16,787 nt of DNA from Burkholderiales bacterium (lineage in GTDB: Bacteria > Pseudomonadota > Gammaproteobacteria > Burkholderiales > Usitatibacteraceae): assembly GCA_025350945.1 (NCBI GenBank), contig JANXWW010000292.1, forward strand, positions 1-16,787. The letters run 5' to 3'. The position numbers and the translations under genes are program-made. This document shows positions 5,847 to 12,870 of this stretch, piece by piece. Below the pieces are notes generated by a model that made no database searches, was not told the DNA's origin, and saw only the letters and a list, made by a program, of their open reading frames with translations. Within the stretch, counting starts at the first letter, position 1. Each line of letters starts with the position of its first letter.

Positions 5847-7149
5847 GACGAGATTGGGAAATAAATTTTGCGGAAAGCTCAGCCGCAGCGACGCCGTTTC
5901 GTACTGCGGCTTCCAGCGTGCCGGGATAGTCGCAGGCCACGTAATCACCGGCGAGATACAGTCCTTCGATGTCAGTGATTGTCGACGGACGAAGCGTATT
6001 TTGCGCGGTCGGCGTGCAGGCAAAGGTGGCGAATTTTTCGGCAACAACTTTGTGCCAAATAAATGGGGGCAATGTGCCGGTGATTTCTGTAAGCTCCTCG
6101 TGAACGCGCATCGCCAGTGCGGCATGGTCGAGCGTCTCATGCGCGCCAGAGGCGGAAATCACGGCGGCTATCAGCCCGTAATGCAATCCGTGAATTTGCG
6201 ATAACTGTCCGCGATCAAAAAACCATTGCGTTAATTTATGCGTGCAGCCGATCATGGGCACACGCAATTTGACGTGTGGCGGATACTGCAAATACACCGT
6301 GTAAATGGGCTCGTATTGCATGGGTAGCGGTGTAGAAATCGGCAGCGCTATCGTGCTCAATTGGTGCGGGCCGACGGCTAAAATCACACTTTGAAATGCT
6401 ATCGATTCGGCACCACAGACAACATCAAACCCTTTGCCGGATGCGGCGATTGAGCCTATTTTGCTTGCGAAGCGAACACTGGAGCCATGTTTGGTCAGCC
6501 AGCGCGCGACGGGATCGGGGAAAAGTGCGGACAAATCCGTTTGCGGCAAAATCAAATCGCTCGCTGCGCGGTGCGCAGCCAACGTATCGCGCAACACGTT
6601 CGCCAGCACCTGCGCGCTGGCCGTTTCAATCGGCGTATTGAGCGCGGAAACGGTGAGCGGCTGCCATAAAAAATCGATGAGATTTTGGGGCTGCTGATGT
6701 TCGGTCAACAGTGCGGCGACAGTTTGGTTGGCATCAACTTTGAAACGCGATTTTTTAAGCGATTGAATTAAACGGATCGCTAAAAATCGTTCACGCCAAT
6801 TAAGCCCCTTCGCCGCGAGCAAGGCCCAGGCAAGGTGAAGCGGCGCGGGTAAATTGGGTGCTCGCAGCGAAAAATTTTCGTTGATATCAAGCCGCAGTGG
6901 CACGCGTCGGAATGCGGAATCGGGCACACCGACCAAGGCCATCATGCGCAATAATTCGGTATAAGCGCCCGACAGAATATGCTGGCCGTTGTCGAGCGTG
7001 GTGTCGCGATATTCCACCTTGCGCGCGCGACCGCCGAGTACTTTTGCGGATTCAAAAACAACGCAAGTGATGCCAAGCTCGGTGAGTTTTACCGCCGCTG
7101 CCATGCCTGCATAACCGCCGCCAATCACGGCGACTGCGGCTTCGCTCAC
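5839..7149 (-). CDS. hpnE: hydroxysqualene dehydroxylase (FAD-dependent)
   Basis: HpnE is a flavoprotein that removes the hydroxyl of hydroxysqualene to give squalene, the third step of the HpnCDE route. The N-terminal FAD-binding motif AVAVIGGGYAGMAAAV is followed by the amine-oxidase pattern VVFESAKVLGGRA. The C-terminal FAD segment reads GLYLAGDYVACDYPGTLEAAVRNG. From the GTG at 7149 the protein has 436 residues, a usual size. This GTG overlaps the hpnD stop as GTGA, the classic coupling arrangement, and places the Rossmann strand right at the N terminus. An in-frame ATG at 7179 would add ten residues and overlap hpnD by 34 bp. Its own end overlaps the SDR start by 8 bp. Confidence 0.9.
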   Translation of the reverse strand: MSEAAVAVIGGGYAGMAAAVKLTELGITCVVFESAKVLGGRARKVEYRDTTLDNGQHILSGAYTELLRMMALVGVPDSAFRRVPLRLDINENFSLRAPNLPAPLHLAWALLAAKGLNWRERFLAIRLIQSLKKSRFKVDANQTVAALLTEHQQPQNLIDFLWQPLTVSALNTPIETASAQVLANVLRDTLAAHRAASDLILPQTDLSALFPDPVARWLTKHGSSVRFASKIGSIAASGKGFDVVCGAESIAFQSVILAVGPHQLSTIALPISTPLPMQYEPIYTVYLQYPPHVKLRVPMIGCTHKLTQWFFDRGQLSQIHGLHYGLIAAVISASGAHETLDHAALAMRVHEELTEITGTLPPFIWHKVVAEKFATFACTPTAQNTLRPSTITDIEGLYLAGDYVACDYPGTLEAAVRNGVAAAELSAKFISQSRHE

Positions 7150-7979
7150 GATGACACCCACGTCTTCCACGCGATCCATAATTTGCGCAGCGGCGTGAGC
7201 GATGTGCGCTGATTCAGCACCTTGAATCCATCGCGTTCCAGCTCGTCGAGCAAGGTGCGATATATCGCAGACATAATAAGTCCGGGCCTCTGTGGGCGTC
7301 GATCTTCAGGCGAAAGTGCTTCAAACGCCGCGCTGTACAAGGACTTCGCTCTTTGTGTTTCGAACGCCATCAGGTTTTCAAACGCGGGCGTTTGCCTACA
7401 ATCCAGAATGTCGGCATTGGTCACGCCAAATTTTTGCATATCTTCCTGCGGTAAGTAAATGCGATCACGGCGCGCGTCTTCACCAACGTCGCGAATGATA
7501 TTGGTCATCTGAAAAGCCAAGCCCAGATTCTCGGCGTAAATCATGGTTTTCGGATTGCTGAAACCAAAAATGCTGGCCGATAATTGGCCCACCACGCCAG
7601 CGACGCGATGGCAATACAGTGTGAGCGATTGAAAATCCTGATAGCGGCGACGCGATAAATCCATTTCCATGCCGTCGATGATTTCATTTAGCCGCGATTG
7701 GTCAATGCCGAATGTTTTAGTGGCGGGCTGCAACGCTTTTGAGACGGGATGCGTCGGATGACCTGAAAATAGGTTGGCCAATTCGGCACGCCACCAGCCG
7801 AGTTTTGAGCGCGCGATATTTACGTCGGCGACTCCATCCGCGATATCGTCAACTTCGCGACAAAACGCGTAAAGTGCCGTAATCGCGCGACGGCGATCAG
7901 GCGGCAAAAAGCGAAAGCTGTAGTAAAAACTTGAGCCACTTTTCGCGGCTTTTTCCTGGCAGTATTCGTCGGGTGTCAT
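7146..7979 (-). CDS. hpnD: presqualene diphosphate synthase
   Basis: HpnD condenses two farnesyl diphosphates into presqualene diphosphate. From ATG 7979 it has 277 residues: MTPDEYCQEKAAKSGSSFYY is the expected start, and SGSSFYYSFxFLPP is a hallmark of the HpnD/phytoene synthase type. Asp-rich motif 1 is CREVDDIADG and motif 2 is NIIRDVGEDARRDRIYLPQED, both carrying the magnesium/diphosphate ligands. The frame runs upstream to 8039, but that part overlaps hpnC and has no homology. The gap to the hpnC stop is 20 bp, and the end overlaps the hpnE GTG start by 4 bp. This is one transcription unit with hpnC and hpnE. Confidence 0.93.
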   Translation of the reverse strand: MTPDEYCQEKAAKSGSSFYYSFRFLPPDRRRAITALYAFCREVDDIADGVADVNIARSKLGWWRAELANLFSGHPTHPVSKALQPATKTFGIDQSRLNEIIDGMEMDLSRRRYQDFQSLTLYCHRVAGVVGQLSASIFGFSNPKTMIYAENLGLAFQMTNIIRDVGEDARRDRIYLPQEDMQKFGVTNADILDCRQTPAFENLMAFETQRAKSLYSAAFEALSPEDRRPQRPGLIMSAIYRTLLDELERDGFKVLNQRTSLTPLRKLWIAWKTWVSS

Positions 7980-7999
7980 GGTTGTTTTTGTCGTAAATG

Positions 8000-8830
8000 C
8001 TATCGAACAAGAGAAGGTGCCAGCATCAGCCAATCCCATTTATTTAGTTTGGGGCGATACCGAAATACATCGCCATCCACCGCGTCAATTTTATCGAGCA
8101 CGCGCGCGCCGCCCGCGACAATCATTCTTAATTCTGCGCCGAATCGGCCGGGCAGTGCGTGGGTGAGCGGCTTGCCGAACATCAGCATATCGCGCGCACG
8201 CTGGCATTGAAATCGCATTAATTTTTGCCACGCGGCGTTACTATTTCCAGCCGCAATATCATTATCGCTCACGCCATATTCGCGCATCTCGTCCAGCGGC
8301 AAATATACGCGCCCGCCATCGTTTTTCTGCCAGTCTATCGCGACATCCTGCCAATGATTGATGAGCTGCAAGGCGGAGCAAATTGAATTGCTCCATGCGA
8401 TGTGTTGCGGGGTTGCCGCGCGATTCAGATGCAGCAAAATTTGACCAATTGGATCAGCCGAGCGGCGGCAATAATCAAGCAGCTCCTGAAAAGTGGCATA
8501 ACGGGTTTTGGTGACATCCTGTTTGAATGCATCGAGCAGATCGTGGAACAGCTGGATCGGCAGTTTATGCGCTTGAATCACGGCGGCGAGATCGCGAAAA
8601 AGCGCGTTGTCCGATGATTGACTTTGACTGATTTTTTCCAGCTCGGCATCGTAATTTGCCAACAGCCGAATTCGCTCGGCGACCGGCAAATCACCTTCGT
8701 CGGCAAAATCATCCGCAGAGCGCGCGAATGCGTATATAACTTCAATCGGGTGGCGAAGATGCTTCGGCAACAGGAATGACGCAACAGGAAAATTTTCGTA
8801 ATGTTCAACGGGCACAGCGGATGGGCTCAA
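8000..8830 (-). CDS. hpnC: hydroxysqualene synthase (squalene synthase-like)
   Basis: HpnC turns presqualene diphosphate into hydroxysqualene, between HpnD and HpnE. This 276-residue protein shows VEHYENFPVASFLLP, the characteristic HpnC start region, then Asp-rich motif 1 (FARSADDFADEGD) and motif 2 (LINHWQDVAIDWQKNDGGRVYLP-like; key residues Q-D-V-A-I-D). These are the trans-prenyltransferase metal sites. There is no ATG near the start. TTG 8830 was chosen because homology begins within ten residues; GTG at 8815 is possible but leaves little room before the conserved HYENFP. No strong Shine-Dalgarno sequence is visible. It is the first gene of the hpn operon, divergent from the tRNA-Leu gene. 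Confidence 0.92.
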   Translation of the reverse strand: MSPSAVPVEHYENFPVASFLLPKHLRHPIEVIYAFARSADDFADEGDLPVAERIRLLANYDAELEKISQSQSSDNALFRDLAAVIQAHKLPIQLFHDLLDAFKQDVTKTRYATFQELLDYCRRSADPIGQILLHLNRAATPQHIAWSNSICSALQLINHWQDVAIDWQKNDGGRVYLPLDEMREYGVSDNDIAAGNSNAAWQKLMRFQCQRARDMLMFGKPLTHALPGRFGAELRMIVAGGARVLDKIDAVDGDVFRYRPKLNKWDWLMLAPSLVR

Positions 8831-8856
8831 GTTCTGGCTTTTGTTGTGAAGAGGCG

Positions 8857-8862
8857 ATTATA
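8857..8862 (-). promoter_or_regulatory. candidate -10 box for the hpnCDE operon
   Basis: A perfect TATAAT on the minus strand ends 26 bp upstream of the hpnC TTG, giving a leader of about 20 nt. No recognisable -35 lies at 16-18 bp, so the promoter may need an activator or may be a chance match. Confidence 0.35.
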
Positions 8863-8921
8863 TTTGCGAAAGTAATGACTTTCGGATTTTCGATCACGCT
8901 ATTGACGAATAAAAACTGTGT

Positions 8922-8937
8922 TCAGCGCAAGCGCTGA
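8922..8937. repeat. 7-bp dyad between hpnC and tRNA-Leu
   Basis: TCAGCGC-AA-GCGCTGA is a perfect dyad with a 2-nt centre. It lies in the divergent region between the hpn operon and tRNA-Leu, 14 bp before the likely tRNA -10. The size fits a dimeric regulator site; the near-absent loop argues against an RNA hairpin role. Confidence 0.35.
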
Positions 8938-8951
8938 CACGTGGTTTCGGT

Positions 8952-8957
8952 TAAAAT
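8952..8957 (+). promoter_or_regulatory. candidate -10 box of tRNA-Leu
   Basis: TAAAAT ends 14 bp before the tRNA 5' end. The sequence 17 bp upstream does not resemble TTGACA, so confidence is low. Confidence 0.3.
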
Positions 8958-8971
8958 CATGCGACACCTTA

Positions 8972-9056
8972 GCGAGAGTGGCGGAATTGGTAGACGCACT
9001 GGATTTAGGTTCCAGCGCCGTAAGGCGTGGGGGTTCGAGTCCCTTCTCTCGCACCA
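8972..9056 (+). tRNA. tRNA-Leu (anticodon UAG)
   Basis: This is an 85-nt tRNA with the acceptor stem GCGAGAG/CTCTCGC, discriminator A and an encoded CCA. The anticodon stem CTGGA/TCCAG encloses loop TTTAGGT, so the anticodon is TAG and reads CUN codons. A long variable arm (CGCCGTAAGGCG region) marks it as class II, and the T-arm contains GGTTCGAGTCC. It directly precedes tig, a common betaproteobacterial arrangement. Confidence 0.97.
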
Positions 9057-9143
9057 TCGCTTTTGATGGATAGCTAATAAATTTGTTTTTTATTTTTCGC
9101 GCCACCTAACTTAAATGGCGGCATCTTTTGCCAAAAATCAATA

Positions 9144-9169
9144 AGCGGCAACAGGTGCCGTTTTTATTT
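9144..9169 (+). terminator. intrinsic terminator after tRNA-Leu
   Basis: CGGCA (9146-9150) pairs with TGCCG (9156-9160) around ACAGG, extended by A-T pairs at the base, and is followed by TTTTTATTT. It separates the tRNA from tig. Two weaker repeats precede it: CGCCA/TGGCG (9100-9120 region) and GGCA/TGCC. Confidence 0.65.
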
Positions 9170-9227
9170 AGTTTGACGGCGACTTTATTTTTCCAGCACA
9201 GCACGGGCAACATTTTAAGGAACTGTT

Positions 9228-10541
9228 ATGCAAGCACAAGCCTCCATCAGCAATGCATCGAATAATCTTCTGCGCAATATTGCGTTGTCACTTCCTGCGG
9301 TCGAGATTGAATCTGAAATCTCGAAACGCTTAAAACACATTGCCCGCACAGCCAAAATGCCGGGCTTTCGTCCAGGCAAAGTGCCGTTCAATATGATCGC
9401 CAATCAATACGGCTATCAGGTGCGGCAGGAAGTGATGTCGGATTCGGTGCAAAAGATTTTTGCCGATGAAGTGGAAAAGCAGCAGTTGCGCGTGGCAGGC
9501 TATCCTAGCTTCGCACCCGCCAACACGGGGCAGGCGGCGGACAAATTTGAATTCACGGCAACGTTTGAAATTTACCCTGAAGTGACGATGGGCGCGCTCA
9601 CCGGTAAGCCGCTTGAACGCTTGACCGCGAATGTGAATGACAAGGATGTTGATAACACCATCGTCACGCTGCAAAAACAACGCGCGACCTATGATAAGGC
9701 TGATCGCACGGCGCAAAAAGGCGATTTTCTGGTCGTTGATTTTATTGGCAAATTAAACGGCGAGCCATTCAAGGGCGGACAAGCGGAAAACTTTGGCGTG
9801 GTGCTGGGTGAGGGGAAGATGTTGCCTGATTTTGAAGCGGCGTTGATGGGCATGTCAGGCGGCGAAGAAAAAACGTTTGATCTAACCTTTCCAGCAGACT
9901 ATCAGCCAGAGCTTGCAAGCAAAACAGTTCAGTTCACGGCAACCGTAAAAGTGGTGAATGCGCCGATTTATCCGCCGGTGGATGCGGCGTTTGCGAACGC
10001 GCTTGGTGTGGTTGATGGTGATATCGCCAAAATGCGCGGCGAAATCAAAACAAATCTCGAACGTGAGTTGAAAAAACGCGTGCAGTCCAAAACTAAAGAT
10101 CAGGTAATGGATGCATTATTGTCTGTTGCCCAATTGGATTTGCCGCGTTCGTTGGTGGAGTCGGAAGTTGGGCGTTTGCAGGAACAAGCGGTACAAGACC
10201 TGCAATCGCGCGGCATGACCACCAAGGATTTACAATTACCACCGGAGTTATTTGTTGAGCGCGCCGAAAAGCGTGTCAAGCTGGGTTTGATTCTGGGCGA
10301 AGTTGTGAAACAAAATAATTTGCGAGCGCGTCCTGAACAGATTCGTGCGGTTGTTGAAGAACATGCCGAAAGTTTTGAAGATCCGGCGCAAATGGTTCGC
10401 TGGTATTACAGTGATACATCGCGTTTACAGGAAGTTGAAGGTATGGTTCTGGAAGATAACGTGGTGGAATGGGCGGCGACATCCATGGCAGTCACAACCG
10501 TGACCAAGGAATTCGACGAAATCATGGAGATCAAGAGATGA
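9228..10541 (+). CDS. tig: trigger factor (ribosome-associated chaperone, PPIase)
   Basis: Trigger factor binds the ribosome near the exit tunnel and shields nascent chains; it is also a prolyl isomerase. The 437 residues are near the usual 430-440. The ribosome-binding signature GFRPGKVP lies at 46-53 with Arg48. The FKBP-like PPIase domain (about 160-245) shows GDFLVVDFIGKLNGEPF and the LPDFEAALMGMSGGEEK segment, and the alpha-helical chaperone arms follow (KMRGEIKTNLERELKKR onward). AAGGA at 9217-9221 lies six bases before the ATG. The stop overlaps the clpP ATG as ATGA, so the two are coupled. No strong promoter was seen in the 58 bp after the tRNA-Leu terminator, though TTGACG at 9172-9177 is a possible -35. 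Confidence 0.97.
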   Translation: MQAQASISNASNNLLRNIALSLPAVEIESEISKRLKHIARTAKMPGFRPGKVPFNMIANQYGYQVRQEVMSDSVQKIFADEVEKQQLRVAGYPSFAPANTGQAADKFEFTATFEIYPEVTMGALTGKPLERLTANVNDKDVDNTIVTLQKQRATYDKADRTAQKGDFLVVDFIGKLNGEPFKGGQAENFGVVLGEGKMLPDFEAALMGMSGGEEKTFDLTFPADYQPELASKTVQFTATVKVVNAPIYPPVDAAFANALGVVDGDIAKMRGEIKTNLERELKKRVQSKTKDQVMDALLSVAQLDLPRSLVESEVGRLQEQAVQDLQSRGMTTKDLQLPPELFVERAEKRVKLGLILGEVVKQNNLRARPEQIRAVVEEHAESFEDPAQMVRWYYSDTSRLQEVEGMVLEDNVVEWAATSMAVTTVTKEFDEIMEIKR

Positions 10542-11239
10542 AAACGTTCTACGACTTTCAATCGCAAGCCTACGATATAACAGGCATGGCACCGGGGCAT
10601 CGCGATCAATACGCTGCTTCAGGATATCAACCGGCCACCGGTTTAGGTTACGTGCCGATGGTGATCGAGCAATCGGGACGCGGCGAGCGCGCGTTTGATA
10701 TTTACTCGCGTTTACTAAAAGAGCGCGTGATATTTTTGGTCGGTGAAGTCAACGATATGACGGCAAATGTCATCGTGGCCCAAATGTTGTTTCTCGAAAG
10801 TGAAAATCCGGATAAGGATATTTCGTTGTATATCAATTCGCCCGGTGGCTCGGTCACGGCAGGCTTGGCGATTTATGACACGATGCAGTTTATCAAGCCT
10901 GATATATCGACGCTGTGCACGGGCTTTGCCGCCAGCATGGGCGCATTTTTGCTCGGTGCAGGTACCAAAGACAAGCGGCTTTCGCTACCGAATGCGCGCA
11001 TCATGATTCATCAATTGTCGGGCGGCTATCGCGGCCAAGCGTCCGATATAGAAATCCATGCCAAGGAAGCGTTGTTCCTGAAACAGCGTTTAAACGAGAT
11101 CATGGCGAAGCATACGGGCAAGACGGTTGAAGAGATCGAAAAAGATACGGATCGCGATAATTTCTTGTCGGCGGATCAGGCTTTGAAATACGGTATCATC
11201 GACAAAGTGCTTGAGAGTCGCCGCGACATTGGTAAATGA
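10538..11239 (+). CDS. clpP: ATP-dependent Clp protease proteolytic subunit, long N-terminal segment
   Basis: ClpP forms the tetradecameric serine-protease chamber that works with ClpX or ClpA. It has 233 residues. The catalytic triad is complete: Ser133 (GFAASMGAF), His158 (MIHQ) and Asp207 (TDRDNF), with the same 25- and 49-residue spacings as in E. coli. The substrate-channel segment SPGGSVTAG is present. Unusual points: about 37 residues precede the conserved VPMVIEQ, some 22 more than in E. coli, as a probable propeptide rich in Gly, Tyr and Gln; GQAASMG reads GFAASMG; and HQPLGG reads HQLSGG. The start ATG at 10538 overlaps the tig stop by 4 bp. An internal ATG at 10586 would shorten the extra part but lacks a good ribosome binding site. 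Confidence 0.96.
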   Translation: MKTFYDFQSQAYDITGMAPGHRDQYAASGYQPATGLGYVPMVIEQSGRGERAFDIYSRLLKERVIFLVGEVNDMTANVIVAQMLFLESENPDKDISLYINSPGGSVTAGLAIYDTMQFIKPDISTLCTGFAASMGAFLLGAGTKDKRLSLPNARIMIHQLSGGYRGQASDIEIHAKEALFLKQRLNEIMAKHTGKTVEEIEKDTDRDNFLSADQALKYGIIDKVLESRRDIGK

Positions 11240-11408
11240 GTGCTAAATAAGTGTGAAAAAAGTAATAGTAAATGATCGAATTGCTAGGCAAAATAATTAC
11301 AGCATATTTGGTTAATAAAATTGGCGCTATCTTGCGCGTTGGGGAACAAGTTCTGCGCGAATATTTTTGTCATTCGCGCTTGGACAACAAGATGGGGTTG
11401 GGCTGGTG
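11240..11408 (+). other. clpP-clpX intergenic region with hairpin
   Basis: This AT-rich 169-bp gap contains a perfect 8-bp inverted repeat GCGCGAAT/ATTCGCGC (11355-11362 and 11372-11379, 9-nt loop) that ends 29 bp before the clpX ATG. A weak promoter candidate lies upstream: TTGCTA at 11281-11286, a 16-bp spacer, then CATATT (11303-11308). No T-run follows the hairpin, so it is not a standard terminator. Confidence 0.45.
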
Positions 11409-12674
11409 ATGAGTGAAAAAGTTGGTGAAAAACTACTTTACTGTTCCTTTTGCGGCAAAAGTCAGCACGAGGTGCGGAAGCTGATCGCCGGTCCGTCGGT
11501 GTTCATTTGTGATGAATGTATCGACCTGTGCAATGACATTATTCGCGAAGAAGCGCAGGCCGATCCTGCTGGTAAAGCGGCCAAAAGTGATCTGCCGACA
11601 CCGCAAGAAATTTGCGACATTCTGGACGAGTACGTTATCGATCAGGTCAAAGCCAAAAAGATTCTCGCAGTGGCGGTGTACAACCACTACAAGCGCCTGA
11701 AAAATGGCACGAAGGATGGTGAAGTCGAGCTTGCTAAATCCAATATTTTATTGATTGGGCCCACGGGCTCAGGCAAAACCTTGCTTGCCCAAACGCTTGC
11801 GCGACTGCTCAACGTTCCGTTTGTGATTGCGGATGCGACCACGCTGACCGAAGCGGGTTATGTCGGTGAGGATGTCGAAAACATCATCCAGAAGCTGCTG
11901 CAAAAGTGCGACTACGATGTTGAAAAAGCGCAGCGCGGCATTGTATATATTGATGAGATCGACAAGATTTCGCGCAAATCGGATAACCCTTCAATCACGC
12001 GCGATGTGAGCGGCGAGGGCGTACAGCAGGCGCTCTTAAAGCTCATCGAAGGTACGGTGGCATCCGTGCCGCCACAAGGTGGCCGCAAGCATCCCAATCA
12101 AGAGTTTGTACAGATCGACACCAGCAATATTTTGTTTATCTGCGGTGGCGCGTTTAATGGTCTGGAAAAGGTTATTCAGATGCGCACAGCCAAGACTGGT
12201 ATTGGCTTCGGAGCCGATGTGAAGAGTGGTGCAGACCGTGAAGCAAACAACGCATTGTTGCGCGATGTTGAGCCAGAGGATTTGATTAAATACGGTCTGA
12301 TTCCGGAGTTTGTTGGTCGTCTGCCGGTGGTTGCGACATTGGAAGAGTTAGACGTAAAGGCGCTCATCAGAATTCTGACTGAGCCTAAAAATGCGCTGAC
12401 CAAACAATATCAAAAGTTGTTTGCGATGGAAGGCGTGGAGCTGGAATTCCGCGATGCGGCGCTTGGTGCCATTGCCAAGCGTGCTTTGGAGCGTAAAACC
12501 GGTGCGCGCGGCCTTCGTTCGATTATTGAGCACGCGTTGCTTGACGTGATGTTCGAATTGCCATCATTGAGCAATGTCGAAAAAGCTGTTGTGGATGAAG
12601 GCACCATCAATGGTTCGCAAAAACCATTGTTGATGTACTCCGATCATCCGAAAGTGGCTGGCGCGCAAAGCTGA
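11409..12674 (+). CDS. clpX: ATP-dependent Clp protease ATP-binding subunit ClpX
   Basis: ClpX is the AAA+ unfoldase that feeds tagged substrates into ClpP. From ATG 11409 it has 421 residues, the usual length. The N-terminal zinc-binding domain has Cys12, Cys15, Cys34 and Cys37. Walker A GPTGSGKT is at 117-124, the pore loop reads GYVGED, Walker B reads YIDEIDK, the RKH loop is GGRKHPNQ, and the IGF loop that docks onto ClpP is IGFGAD. The C-terminal sensor-2 region TGARGLRSIIE is present. An upstream TTG at 11367 is open but lies inside the leader hairpin region and has no homology. It follows clpP by 169 bp and precedes lon. Confidence 0.97.
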   Translation: MSEKVGEKLLYCSFCGKSQHEVRKLIAGPSVFICDECIDLCNDIIREEAQADPAGKAAKSDLPTPQEICDILDEYVIDQVKAKKILAVAVYNHYKRLKNGTKDGEVELAKSNILLIGPTGSGKTLLAQTLARLLNVPFVIADATTLTEAGYVGEDVENIIQKLLQKCDYDVEKAQRGIVYIDEIDKISRKSDNPSITRDVSGEGVQQALLKLIEGTVASVPPQGGRKHPNQEFVQIDTSNILFICGGAFNGLEKVIQMRTAKTGIGFGADVKSGADREANNALLRDVEPEDLIKYGLIPEFVGRLPVVATLEELDVKALIRILTEPKNALTKQYQKLFAMEGVELEFRDAALGAIAKRALERKTGARGLRSIIEHALLDVMFELPSLSNVEKAVVDEGTINGSQKPLLMYSDHPKVAGAQS

Positions 12675-12688
12675 GATTGCGCGCAATC
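12675..12688. repeat. perfect 14-bp palindrome directly after clpX
   Basis: GATTGCGCGCAATC begins at the base after the clpX stop. As RNA it could form only a 5-bp stem with a CGCG loop, and no T-run follows. It may be a weak terminator or a protein site. Confidence 0.3.
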
Positions 12689-12726
12689 CTGTGCACAATT
12701 CCGCGCCCCGATTTGTCAGCAGATTA

Positions 12727-12754
12727 CTTGAGTTTGACAGGCGAATCCCCATAT
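12727..12754 (+). promoter_or_regulatory. sigma-32 (RpoH) heat-shock promoter of lon
   Basis: CTTGAG (12727-12732), a 14-bp spacer, and CCCCATAT (12747-12754) match the RpoH consensus CTTGAA-N(11-16)-CCCCATNT almost perfectly. It would give a leader of about 110 nt for lon. A sigma-70-like TTGACA (12734-12739) overlaps it but lacks a good -10 (TCAACT at 12757). Confidence 0.7.
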
Positions 12755-12870
12755 CCTCAACTTCAAGCAATTTATTCATTGCATTACCCGCTTGCCCACT
12801 AACAACGCGTTTATGAAACTGCGTTCACCAATTAATTTATCAGTGCAAGCCTAAGGATAAGGACGAGACC

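Noticed and set aside
5847..6140. Upstream extension of the SDR frame
   Set aside because: Lies wholly within hpnE in another phase and lacks SDR homology; the real start is ATG 5846.
8899..9105. 68-codon frame with VREKGLEPPRLTALEP
   Set aside because: A familiar false peptide from the antisense strand of tRNA-Leu.
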